Made by a program: the position numbers and the translations under genes
The notes under the pieces: model-generated
The model's input: only the letters and a program-made list of their open reading frames with translations
Database searches by the model: none
What the model was told of the DNA's origin: nothing
NCBI GenBank assembly: GCA_018398765.1
Contig: JAHBMJ010004996.1
Coordinates: forward strand, 1 to 64,000
DNA: 64,000 bases
Reading direction: 5' to 3'
Source of the DNA: Chromera velia
Taxonomy: Eukaryota; Sar; Chromeraceae
Shown: one piece after another, positions 1 through 11,128 of the stretch
How positions within the stretch are numbered: position 1 is the stretch's first letter
How the letters are laid out: every line of letters begins with the position of its first letter

Positions 1-61
1 GGGGGGGGGGCAGGTGGTTGTTGAAGCACAAGAAGAGCCGACTACGGTTTTCCACACATAC

Positions 62-131
62 CTGTATGTGTTCGAAAAAGAGCGACAGAAAAATGATGGC
101 GGCGATCATCAAAAGAATCACCCAGCTCCTT
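62..131 (-). CDS. Probable transmembrane exon of the same gene (partial)
   Basis: On the minus strand a good acceptor (CTCTCTCTGCAG) precedes 70 bases ending at a strong donor (CAG|GTATGTG). One frame encodes an almost perfect membrane helix, RSWVILLMIAAIIFLSLFFEHI. The donor phases I can see at the end of the upstream exon do not join to this frame directly, so either a small exon between 132 and 397 is missing or the donor is misplaced. A signal-peptide domain followed by a W-x(n)-SLFFEH-type first helix faintly recalls MLO-like seven-helix proteins, but this rests on one helix and should be treated as a guess. Confidence 0.4.
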
Positions 132-399
132 CTGCAGAGAGAGAACAAGGAACATTCACGTGAACACAAGAAAGAAGAGGCAGAAGCGAAAGTGGACTCA
201 GCAAAAGGGGACCCACTCTTTTCCGCACGCGAAGGAAGAAAGCGAGCAAAGCAAAGCATCGAATGCGGGAAACAACACGCATTCAGATCCATCCATCTCA
301 GGCCCGCAATGAGCATGGCAGCCCGCAGAAAAGACAGGAAGACTGAGAACAAAAAAAAAAAACACCAAGAAACGAACAGCGAAGTCTTCCATTTACAAC

Positions 400-1329
400 C
401 CCCACCGACCGATCATAGAATTCGTCTTCCAGCTCTTCCAACGCCTCTTCTGACATGTGGGCGAGGCTCCCCTTGTGGTAACCCCCCTCAGGGTGCTCAT
501 GTTCGTGGTCTCCATGTATGATCGAAAAGTGAAACTTTTTCTGCTTGCGCTTCTTCCGCTTGCCCCCAGACCCCCCCCCCGACCCAGCTACCCCCCCCGT
601 CTCTACCCCCTTTCTCTCCTGCCCCTGACCCTGACTGGAGACCGCCTCCCCTGAAGACTCCAGCTCTGTAGTGATGTAGACGTCTGTTATGTTGTGCTGC
701 TGCAGTGACTTTGCAAGACTGCGCGCCTCCTCCTCCCCCAACACAACCAGCTCCTCGCCCTCCCTTTCACCCGCCGGCTGCGGCTGAGTGATTCGATCAA
801 CCAAACGGGAAAGAAGTTCCCGCTCTTGGGCATGCCGAACGGAGTCGACAGGAGTTTCTTTCAAGGAGTCACCAGAGCGCTCAGACGACTTTTTCTTCTT
901 GCGTCTCAAAGCCAGAGAAAAAGGGGAGTCTCTCATTCCGTCCTCTTCAGTCTCTGGCTTCTCATCTGAAAGAATCAAAACCGTTTGCTCCTCGTACTGC
1001 ACCCCTGAGCCTTCTTCTACCCCAATTTCTTCCCCTGCCGCGGGAACAAACATCTCCGTCTCCGCAGTCTCCTCAACCGCCTCATCCTCATCTTCTTCAT
1101 CGCTCAACCCGTCCCCACCCCGCAAGGTCCTCCCCCCGGAGCCACGACCTCCTTTTCCAACTCGCCACCACCCCCTCCGTTTTCTCTTCTCCTTCTTGAC
1201 TCTCCGCTCCTCTTCCCCTTCGTCAGTTCCCGAGCCCTCTTCAGACCGATCGTTCCCGTAACTACAGGAAGCGAAGAGAAGGAGACAAAGAAGTGAGAGA
1301 AGAAGGAAGAATCGTCCATGCCCACTCAT
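400..1329 (-). CDS. Secretory/membrane protein of unknown function, first exon
   Basis: The ATG at 1329 opens a frame that starts with a typical signal peptide: MSGHGRF followed by a Leu/Phe/Cys-rich core (LLLSLLCLLLFASCS). An upstream in-frame TTG is not needed. The rest of the exon, about 300 residues, is highly charged and low in complexity, with Glu/Asp runs, Arg/Lys patches (ERRVKKEKRKRR), a Gly/Ser stretch and a His-rich segment (HGDHEHEH) near the end. It closes with an acidic amphipathic stretch (SEEALEELEDEFYDRS) before candidate GT donors near 397-407, including GTAAAT. The exon probably lies in the ER lumen or outside the cell. The gene continues leftward, with a likely membrane-helix exon at 62-131, and runs out of the window. 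No family was recognised. The signal peptide is clear; the product is unknown. Confidence 0.65.
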
Positions 1330-2345
1330 CTTGCTTTGCTCAAATGCAAAGGATGGGAACGGCAAGACGAAGCGTACTGAACGTCAACAAATGTCTACAC
1401 GAAGTGTTCAGAGGATCAACTTGTCGTCTCCCTCTCCATCCACCCTCAGTTCCGTTTCGTTCGGGCAGAAGGAACTGAGAGCAGCCTTGTGGTAGATCAT
1501 GCGAAATCACGGCTGTGATTATGACCTCGTGCAGATGTCTTTCTCCGGGTGGAATCGTAAGGCAGCCTGGGCCAATGGAAGGCTCAGACTTGCTCCTGAG
1601 TCCATAGTACTCCATACGAGCTCAACTAAACTGCGTGCACAAGACTGTCTCAATTTTTGTAGCCATTGAGGACCCATGGGATCCCATGGGGCCCCGGCGA
1701 CCCGCGCGGCCGCGCGCGGCTTCGCGAGAGGTGTCTGAGCCCCGGCATGCCCGCCTGACCTCCATGCATGTCATGCATGCACACCGATACAGATAGCGGC
1801 TCGGTCGATCGTCACATTTCATGCAAACTTGCACATGCAGTCCCAGAAAGGCAGGCAGACGTACATCGGCAGAGATGCGGCTGACAGCTGTGTATGATTC
1901 TCGTTACAGGCACTTTCTTCAAGCCCCACAATGTCTTACATGTCTGGCACAACTTCTCCTGCCTTCTGCTGACGGTGTCAGAGTGGATGTCACTTTTTCT
2001 TTGCTGCCTCGATCGAGGCTCTCTCTCTCTCTCGTGCCATCCTGATGCTGTAGTGCCTTTACATTAGCCGCTGCAGAAAATCTTTGTTAGGAAAGTTCTG
2101 TCCTCTGGCGATGCAGTGGACCGTTTTCCTCGCCACACTCCTGCCGGGTCGGTGAAGGAGGATGTATCTCGAAGTCTTTGACGATTTGATCCTTGTCCGC
2201 TCATGCATGCAATAAGGTTCTATCCGGTCTGATCATTTCACCTTTTCATTCATTGGATCCTTTTCCGACAGATAGTCAGGCCTTTTTTCTTCATGACGAG
2301 CTCCGTCTTCGCGTCCTCTCTGCACGCTCCCTCTCTGTCATGCAG
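1330..2345. other. Divergent intergenic region and unresolved 5' end of the plus-strand gene
   Basis: The minus-strand gene starts at 1329, and the first confident exon of the plus-strand gene starts at 2346 behind an acceptor. The promoter or promoters and the missing first exon or exons of the plus gene should lie here. Bases 1660-1720 contain GC-rich palindromic stretches (CCCATGGGATCCCATGGG and GCGCGGCCGCGCGC). GCATGC-type palindromes recur at 1745-1785. No first exon could be fixed. Confidence 0.4.
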
Positions 2346-5300
2346 CTCTGCTGGGAGTTTTGTTGGTGCGAGGAGATCGAAGGGAGCGCGACACAGACCA
2401 GGACTGGGAGGCAGCCAGGCCGTCTACAGAAAAGGGCAAGGAAGAGAAGGGTATCTCCCGGTGGCCTTTCCAAGAGGGGAGGCCCGTGATTGCAGAAGCT
2501 CTTTGGGAAGCGAACACCCCGGTGCGGCAGCTGATTGCTTCATTGCTGAAGGTGCGTGGTTAACTGTGAGGGTAGATTGGTTTTGTTTTTTCACTCACCG
2601 CAACCCGTATGCCCGTGGAAGTGTGCGTGTGCATTTCAGAGGAGAGCTATACAGTTCAAGATGGAGAAGCGATGACGGTTCGTATGCCATTTTGAATTTG
2701 GTTGCCTCGAGCAGGAAAGAAAGTAAGGAATTCCCGGAGGAATAAAAGCGCTATGTTTTTGCGGGGGTGTCGTATCAGTGAAACAGTGGGCGTCTATACA
2801 TCTCCTTTCTCCCCACATGCAGGACCTTAAGTTCTGTGTCTTCTCTTCCTATCGAGCAAGAAGGAATAGCTTTCTGTTCTGACCTCAGTCAGCCTGCACG
2901 AGAACGCGTCGTCTGCTTTGCTTTCATGCTTGCGTGCCTGCTTTTGTTTGTCCATTATGCTTCGTTCGCTTGATTGGCTTTTCACGCTTCGTTGTTTGGA
3001 TCTAGAGAAGAGATGCTGGTTGCATGGCGTGCTGAATCTGAGTGACCATACGAGTCAATCAATGAGTGGATGCAGGAAGAGAGGAATGCAGCCAGCTGTT
3101 ATCAAAAAAGAGTTGGGAACGACAAAATAGACTACGCAATGGGATTGCACCCCAAAACACTTCCTTTTCAGAAGGGACACAGATATGAGGTTTTCGAACT
3201 GGACCCGGTAGGTGGGTGCACGTGGGTGCATGCATGGTTTTTCTTTCCTCTTGGATCGATCTGCCTGAGCAGGTTTTTGTCTCATCTCTCTCTTAATTCG
3301 AATGAAGATATTTGAAGATTCATCTTGCACACAGAATCTTTCTTTTCCTCTATGTTTGCCCCTGCCCTGCCCTGCCCTGCCCGTCTGCCGGTCTCCAGGG
3401 GTACGTTCTTCAAAGCAGCTCTCTCTCTCTCTCTCAAACACCTCTTTTTTCTTGGTTCCGGTTTGGGCGTGTCCCTTAGGCTCGAGCGGGGATACGCACA
3501 TCCCCGCCACCAGACATGAGTCGCAAGAAGTGGGCGGGCGAAGTTCAAGAAACAGCTAGTGTTGTTTGCAACCAGGGGCGCGAAGAGCAAAGATGTTTTT
3601 GCAGTTCTGGGTGCCGGGTAAATTGATACTGTCGACTTTAATGAGTGTGACTGCCTCCCTCATTCGTTGGCCCCCCTCGTTCCACTCTGTGCAGAAGAGT
3701 CACCAAGACGCGGGGGAAGTCCCAATCATGGGGCAAATACGGCGTCTTCTCTTTGGAGACACAGCCGGGGAGGGCAGCTCTCCGCCCAACAGTGCAGAAG
3801 ACAAGAAGGCGGAACATGATGATGGCAAAGGAGGAATTCTCTTTTACAGAGCGACGTCACATCTGGGATTCAGAAGGGTCTGTCTGTCGGCTTCAGCACT
3901 GTTTTTATCCTTTTATGCTGAGTCATTGGACTGAAAAGGAGCTGGTCAGGATGTGAGGAAGAATACGTTCCGGTTCCCTTCCGCACCTCTGCTTGAATTT
4001 GTCGCCGTATCGGCCGACTAGTTGGTGGGTCCACGTTTTTCTTTCTTTCAAACTTCTGTGTCGACTTTTGCGACTTGAACTGCCGTGAGGCGAAGAATGT
4101 CGTGCGTTCGCTCTATGACGACTTGTTCCAGCGTTGCGATTGGTTTGCTGGCTGAAAAAAGCGGCATTTCTCATTCATGTCAGATTTCACGATTTCCCTT
4201 TCCAACCTTCTCTCTTGCTTTCTGACTTTCTTTGTGTTCTTCTTCGTCCTTCCTCTTCTTCTTCTCCTCCTTCTCCTTCTTCTTCTTCTTCTTCTCTGTC
4301 TCTGCAGAGCATATGGTTGGAAGAGAAGCCCCACAGTTGGGTTAAGGTGGAGGAGGCAGAGGCGAAACAGAAATGCAAACCATGCAGCATCCAAGATGTC
4401 CAGTGCATGAGAGAGTCCGTGAACGTTTGGGTGGGTCAGCTGCTGTGTTTCTCTATCTATCAATTTGTGGGGTGTCGTGTGGGATTCACAGAAGCATCAG
4501 GTTCAGCAGGAGAGAGAGGGAGGTGAGGGAAGGGGAGAGAATTAAGCATTCGTATCTGTTTAATTGAGTCCAGGGACGTTTGGCTGCAGATCTGTCTCCG
4601 TCTTTGATTTTCCTTCCTCCCTGCATGTATCCATTCTTGGCAGAAGAGGTTTGTTTATTGGAACGAAGCCCGGCACGAATGCATTGATGGATGGATGGAT
4701 GGATGGATGGATGGATGGATGGACGAATGGATAGATAGATGGATGGATGGACGAATGGATAGATGGATGGATGGATGGATGGATGGATGGAGGATGAAAG
4801 GATGGAAGGAAGGAAGGAAGGAAGGATGGATGGATGGATGGATGGATGAAAGGATGGACGAATGGATAGATGGATTGATGGATGGATGGATGGATGGATG
4901 GATGGATGAAAGGATGGATGGAAGGAAGGAAGGATGGATGGATGGATGGATGGATGGATGAAAGGATGGATGGATGGATGGATGGATGGATGGATGAAAG
5001 GATGGATGGATGGATGGATGGATGGATGCAGCCATTCGACCCCCTCGGAAGTCTGGTCTCTCTGCGATCACTCTGGCAGGGCAGCGCTTTTCTGAGAAGT
5101 CGGGTGGCGGCTCTGTCAGTCAGTCAGTGAGTGAGTCAGCCAGTTCGTCGGTTAGATCTTCAGTCAATCAGTTGGGGAAATATCGCGGCAAACCTGTTGA
5201 ACGCCGACTGAGCTCCAAGTACTGAGATTTGCCGAACGAAAGCAATTAATGAGAAAAGTAGTAACATCTTTGGTGATTGTTCCCGGAGGTCGGTCGTTTT

Positions 5301-7982
5301 TGCGATTTTTTCTCAAGAGAGGAAGTGGACGTGTGTGTGTCGAGGGGAGGCGGAGAGTATGAATGATGTTTTCGGAAATTCGGTCCGTGACTCAATCGAT
5401 GGTCTATGGCACCGTCTCCGCGTTTCTTCCTTTCTTCTTTTCAGGTCTGTTTACTCTCTTTCTTTGCCCTTTTCTCATTTCCTCTCCCGTTTTTCTTTTC
5501 TTTTTTCTGCTCTCTTGTATCCTGTCTTCTCTGCAGAATCGACGAGCGACCTGACCAAATCAGCTGTCACGCTTGTCGCCTCTCTTCTCTGCAAAACAAA
5601 GAGAAGAGCGGAGTTTCCATTCCCCCAGAAGTACAGGAGGGGGCCTTTCTTCTCTGTGCCCGCCTGTTAGATGTGTTCCCTCCGAATGGACCCCTCAGCT
5701 CGGGACCTTCCCCGGCAGGCCTGGTGTATCAATCCGAGGGGAGGGGGCTCACCCTCTCAGAGAGATTCTCCAACCTGACCAAGATTGACATCAACTTGGA
5801 GAGAGGGGAAAGGGCTGTGGTCAGTCCATCTGTTTCGCTGCTTGATTGCGCTGATGCGGGCCGGTCCTGTGTGATTTTCTGCCTTTGATCTCGTGTATCT
5901 ATGTGCTTTGCCTGTATGCTTGACACTGCTATGACGCTTTTCTGGATTGGTCGTCAGAAGAAAGGAAGAAAGGGAGGGGGGAGGGAGGGAGGGAGGGAGG
6001 GAGGGAGGCAGGGAGGGAGGGAGGAGAGAGGAGAAGAGAGAGAGGAGGCAAGAAAGAAGAAGACGAGCACATAAAAAAAGGAAACTGCTTTTCTTGGCCT
6101 TCCTAGGCTCATTCAGTATTCCCCCCCCCGCCCCTTTCCGCCGTCCTGCAGGGAGATTTTGAAGTGGAGGTTCGTCTCGGTCCTGTAGTGGAGCTGGGGG
6201 CTTTCGCAGACGCAGCAGCCGTGGGGGCGGCAGAGGGTGCAGAGAGCGTTCCATCAGAGGAGGGACAAAGGAGGCTTGTCTGCTTTCGGCCTGCACGCAG
6301 TGTGCCTGTGCAGAGGGCAGAGGCACAAGGGAAAAGGTGAGCCAGGTATATGAGAGGATAAGCGCACTAGGAGACGAGAAGAAGGAAGAATGTGACAGGG
6401 AGGTAAAGAGGGCGACAAAACGAAGTGATTTTGACCCTTTTGCCTCCGTGCGGGTCTTTCTGCCTCCCTTTTTCGGCTAATCTTTCTTTCTGACGCTCTC
6501 CCTGCCTCCCTCCTGTCTTGTTGTGAGATCCGTGTGTGCGACAGAGTCTCTGCTCTCCGTGCATTTCCTTCCTTCATGTCACAACTCCAGCACCCCTGTG
6601 ACTTCTTGCGAGAGAGAGTGCAGTTGGGTACCAGAGCTCTTTGTGACGTCTGACGCGGAACTCGGTCTGTCTTCTCTGTCTCCGTCCCCTTCTGCGACCG
6701 CCTCTGCGTCCTCCTTTGTGGAAGAGAGAGGGAACACAGCGCCTCAGGGTGAGAAAGAGAAAGAGAATGAAGGAGACAGGAAAAGGGCGGAAAAAGCGAA
6801 GGACGCCGGGGTGGGCAACGGAAACGGGAGCGAGAGCGAAAAGGAGAAGGAGAAAGAGAATGTGGAGGCTAAGAAGGATCAACAGAAGCAAAAACCCAGC
6901 AGCAACAGCGAAACCGGCCTCTCTGAGGAGTCTGGCGAGACTTTTAAAAAGACCAGTGAGCAAGACCTCCGCACTCCTTCCTCCAGGTCTATGGAGCCCT
7001 CTTGCTCTGGAGGATGGAAGGTGGTCAATTCTTGGAGAGGGACCCCCAGGCTGCAACAGTCAGAAATCGCTCCGGTCAGTTAGTCTGTCTTGTCAGTTCT
7101 CCATGGTTTGTCTCCCCCATTCTTGTTCCCTCTCCGTCGGTCGTTCGTTTCTTTAGTCTTTCTTTTCTCCTTCCCTCCGTTCCTTCTTTCCATGTTTGTT
7201 TCCTTCTTTGTTGGTTTGTTTTTATTTGAATGCATTCGATTTTCCTCTTCTTAATCTCTTCGTTTGACTGCACCGCGTGCTTTGTTTGATCTCTCTCTGA
7301 TTGCTTTCTTCGCTTCTCCCTCCCTTCCCGCAGTTGGAGCAGCAAAAGGCCTGCCTTACCCTCCTGAGGAACGCAAAAAACTTCTTGTACAGTCCGGATG
7401 AGAATCTACGGGTAATCGGTCCTTTCATACAGGTGCGTACCTATGTGTGCATGTATGAAGAAATACAGAGGGCGTTGAAGCAGAAGGTCGTTTCTGTTCA
7501 TTGAAGGAAAGCAAAGTACTTGGGAGTGATCTGCTAAAAAGAGTTCTCAATATTGCTTTTTTGTTCTTCCTCGTTTTTGTTTTTTAGAAGCGGAATGTTA
7601 TTGACAACCGCACTCGTTCCCTTCTCTCAACAGCCATAGAGGACAGACGCACGCTGCTGGCACAGAATGACTCTACTGTCTCCTTCCCGATTGCCATGTT
7701 TCAATATGCAAGAAAGAGCAGAAGCATGAATCGAATTGAATCGAATGACTGCAGGTCGACCAAAAATTTCTCCTCGACTTTCAACAAGAAGAGCCGCAGT
7801 CGAGTGGCTTCTCTCAGGCCTCCAATTCCTACTCAAGACTCCAGCCCCTTTCTCCATGGTTATCGGACGACCAGAAGGGCAAGAAGGAGGGTACAGCGGA
7901 GACAGATGGGAAAAGGCGCGAGAAGGGAGAAGCAGTAGAGGGTCCTCCAGGAGCGGGAGACCTCTCCCTGACGTGGGACTAA
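2346..7982 (+). CDS. Multi-exon gene of unknown function
   Basis: Exons with good splice signals are 2346-2551, about 3555-3617, 3695-3944, 4308-4430, 5537-5819, 6152-6336, about 6545-7074, 7334-7432, 7588-7677 and 7755-7982. Phases agree for 3617/3695, 3944/4308, 5819/6152, 7074/7334, 7432/7588 and 7677/7755. One exon is missing between 4430 and 5537, the 6336/6545 junction is off by one base, and the 5' end is unresolved. The exon at 6152 reads [18 protein letters not shown], following a segment with [15 protein letters not shown]. This beta-rich style recalls the ASH/MSP-type repeats of ciliary proteins such as HYDIN, but I do not claim that family. The 6545-7074 exon is Glu/Lys/Ser-rich linker. 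The frame stops at TAA 7980-7982. The gene lies convergent to the zinc-motif gene at 9849-13209, across an AT-rich island. Confidence 0.55.
4229..4300. repeat. CTT/CCT pyrimidine microsatellite in an intron
   Basis: A run of mostly CTT/CTC triplets lies directly upstream of the acceptor CTGCAG at 4302-4307, so it doubles as the polypyrimidine tract of the exon at 4308-4430. Confidence 0.8.
4683..5029. repeat. (GGAT)n tetranucleotide array with GAAA/GAAG variants
   Basis: About 345 bp of GGAT/ATGG units are broken by small variants (GGATGAAAGG, GGACGAATGG, GGAAGGAAGG). The array is open in several frames on both strands, which yields spurious Met-Asp-Gly-Trp and His-Pro-Ser-Ile repeat ORFs. 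It lies in an intron of the plus-strand gene. Confidence 0.9.
5970..6032. repeat. (GGGA)n purine microsatellite
   Basis: GGGAGGGA repeats pass into GAGAGGAGAAGAGAG within the intron that precedes the exon at 6152. Confidence 0.85.
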
Positions 7983-8099
7983 AGAAACAAACGGCCCTCG
8001 TTCTGGTTCATCGCCTTGGAGCCCTGTCTCGCGGAGCTAGAGCGCAAGCTACAGTGCATGCAGGCTATCCATGTGTTGAAGGTGTTGCAAGTAATGATC

Positions 8100-9560
8100 G
8101 ATAGAACCAAGTTATTCGCTCATTCAGAAAAAGATGAAAACTAGGATCAAAGCTCATCAATTAAATGTGTTTAAGTCACCATCATTATCATGATCCTAGT
8201 TATGACCATCATCATTTTGAACGTTGTTTGAACTTATGATCATCTGCCTAATTTCAGTTTTTCCACCAGTTTTCTAGGCTAGTTCTAGGCTCTCCATATA
8301 TAAAAAAATAAATAAATAAATTTGGGCCAAAACCTGAATTAGTTTTTTTATTTTTTTATTTTTGTGTATCAGCTGTGCTTTGAACTTCAAACTTGAAGTG
8401 CCTGCTTCAATAAAATAGATAGAAAAATAAAAAGTAAAAGTCATTTTCAACAATTAACTTTTTAATTTTTTTATGTACGGGGAGCCTAGGGCTAGTTTTT
8501 TAGGGGTTAATGCTTTCATAATACACTGCTTATAGTTTAAATGTTTGTGTTTTACATTGTGAAATTAGTATCAAGCTAGGCATCAAACTTATATAATGAT
8601 AACAAGTAAAAAACTAAAATGCTTAAAATGATATTGGGGTCGATCATCAAAAAATTTATTTGCGGGTCGCAACCTAGGTTGCAACTTGACTTGCATACAA
8701 GGGGGGGGGGGGTCACTTATAACCTGTATAACACTTAAACAACAGTTGTTGAAATGTTGTTGAACAGTTGTTCCATATAGGAAAAAATGGTTTGCGACTA
8801 GGTTTGTGACGTATCATCTAGCTAGCATTGAGCTAGGAGAGCTAGACTCAGCTAGTAAGAGAGGGGAGGGGACTCCCGGGAGAGGCCCGGGAGGGGGTCT
8901 GCGACCCATTGGATCGGAAATAAACTAGTAAATGAATATATTTGGATGACCCTATCCGCCGAATTTTAGCATATAACACTTAATTGTTTCCTTTGCTACG
9001 TGTTATACTAGTAGGTGTTATATATAAAATTTATGCTATAAAAAACCTTTAAAATTTTTGGAGTATGCCTAGAATAAAACAAAATTAAATTTTTTATAGA
9101 CAGGTGTATATAAGTGTCTCACGGACCGCGGAGTCACGGTGTCTGTAGTTAAGTTGTTTACTAAGTATTTTAGTATATTAGTTGAATAAAGTTGATGACG
9201 ATGACATAATGTTATTATCAATCAATATAAAAAGTCCAATAAAAGAACAAATTTATATATATTGTCATATACATACACTGCGGCACAGGTAGGCGTAACA
9301 TGCTGCCAACACGATACGTATATACCAACTTGCACTAGAGCATGCATCATGATGCTGTATATTTTCATTAGAAGTTTTAAGACTTGTTTAAAAGGCTTAA
9401 TTTTTCTAGCTAGGGCTTTTTTCGTCTGGGTGAGCCATTTCCTGGACAAAAAAAAAATTAATCACTTCAGTCCGAACTTCAACCGATGATCTTCTTCGTG
9501 CTAACCGAAGGTGATTATACCGCTTTGGACGAACATGACTCTTTGGACCGTTAGTCGCCC
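8100..9560. other. AT-rich gene-free island
   Basis: Base composition changes abruptly here. A/T runs (AATAAATAAATAAAT, TTTTTTATTTTTTTATTTTT) dominate and no convincing exon is present in either strand. Small palindromes occur, such as GCAACCTAGGTTGC near 8670 and CTCCCGGGAG near 8875, together with CTAG-rich stretches around 8815-8860 and a poly-G run at 8701-8712. The flanking genes run toward it from both sides. It could be an old insertion or a degenerate non-autonomous element; no terminal repeats or ORFs were found. Confidence 0.6.
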
Positions 9561-9848
9561 GCACTTGTTCATAAAATGCCGCGAGTCATCTTCACACCCC
9601 TGTCACCGATCACCTTTTGAATTAGTTTGCGGTACGTAGTGATCTTGCATGGCGCTACCCACTGGCATAAGGGGACCCAGTCAACTTGAACCAATCCAGA
9701 ACTGATACCCGTTCCCTTCAGTTCCCCAAGGACTTCTGGTCCATATTCAAAGCTCCCTCCCTCCAGCTGTCCCGCATACATGCAGCCGCCGCATGGACAG
9801 ACAGCAAACAAGAGAGCTGCCTGCATCCTTTCTTGGTCCTTTTTCGTT

Positions 9849-11076
9849 CTAGTCGTAGCTTGCGTGCGGAGTTTTTCGACACCCAGCGCTGCAGTTGTCG
9901 CACTTGTTGCAGCAGCTGTAGTACTTCTTCCCTGCAGATGGAAGGAAACACACACGAATAGACAATAGATGCGCTGTAGTACTTCTTCCCTGCAGATGGA
10001 AGGAAACATACACGAATAGACAATAGATGCGCTGTAGTACTTCTTCCCTGCAGATGGAAGGAAAAACACACGAATAGACAATAGACGAGGCAAACACCTG
10101 CAGCCCCAAATTCACCATAATTGAAAACAGTCTGCACGGCCGCTGTGAAGGTGCCGGGATCACCATCATGGACGTATCCCCAGATCTTTTGATTTCTCTT
10201 TTCTAGCCGCTGGCACTCACACAGAAAGAGTTAGTCTTTGAATGAGGAACAGCATGTGTAGTTGAGAGAAAGAAAGTTTCTTTGGGGATAAAAAACCCTT
10301 TACACACAGGCAGAAAGAAAACTCAAGTCACAAAAACAACAACGGGGGGCATGCATCCCCTGCATGGGAGAGAACACGGGGAGGCAGCAGCGAAAGACAA
10401 GGGAAGGCAGGAAGAAAGAGAGGGAGAAAGAATTAAAGGAGGAAAAAAGGAAGCAAGAAAGGGAGGAAGAAACAAACACAAGAAAGACGGAAGCAAGGAA
10501 GGAAAGAAGAATGAAAGACAGAAGGAAAGACAAAGAAGAAGAAAGGGAGGGAAGAGCACCTTCAACGACCCATGCACCCACCTCCGCATCCCGTACACGA
10601 GTAGAACTTCACGCTCCCGATGTGGTGAGTACAAGCCTCCTGCAGATAGAATTAAGATAGAGCGCTACAGTTCAGACAAAGTGAGAACGGTAGAGTCAAT
10701 CAGAAGACCGTGAGAAAACCCTTTATGATCCTGGCTTTGTCAACGAAGAATTCTGCATTTGAGGAGTTTGGCGTCAATCAATCAAATTGACTTCGGCCGT
10801 TCTTTCCTCTGTTCCTCCTTTCTCCGCCCCGGCCTCGTTCCCTCTCCGTTCGTCCCTTTTTGTTCTTCTTTCTTTGCAGAAGTGCAGAATGAACGCAGTC
10901 ATTCCTGCAAAAATTCGTCATGGCCTACCGGTCCGTTCTCCTTCTGAGTGAAATTTTTGTGGCACTGAATGCACCGTCGCGTCCTGTCGACAATCCGGAC
11001 CAAGCTGTTCACCTCCTTTTGGGCAGTCGCTGCGAGCTGCAGACATTACCAGTCACTCAGAAAAGACAAAGAAAAA

Positions 11077-11128
<52 letters not shown>

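Noticed and set aside
4655-5071. Long His-Pro-Ser-Ile repeat ORF on the minus strand
   Set aside because: It is only the complement of the GGAT microsatellite, is open in several frames, and has no start context or splice partners.
10300-10359. Alternative last exon for the zinc-motif gene ending at 10300 or 10328
   Set aside because: The exon pair 10202-10098 and 9931-9849 joins in phase and completes the Cys/His module, whereas this option gives a short tail without it.
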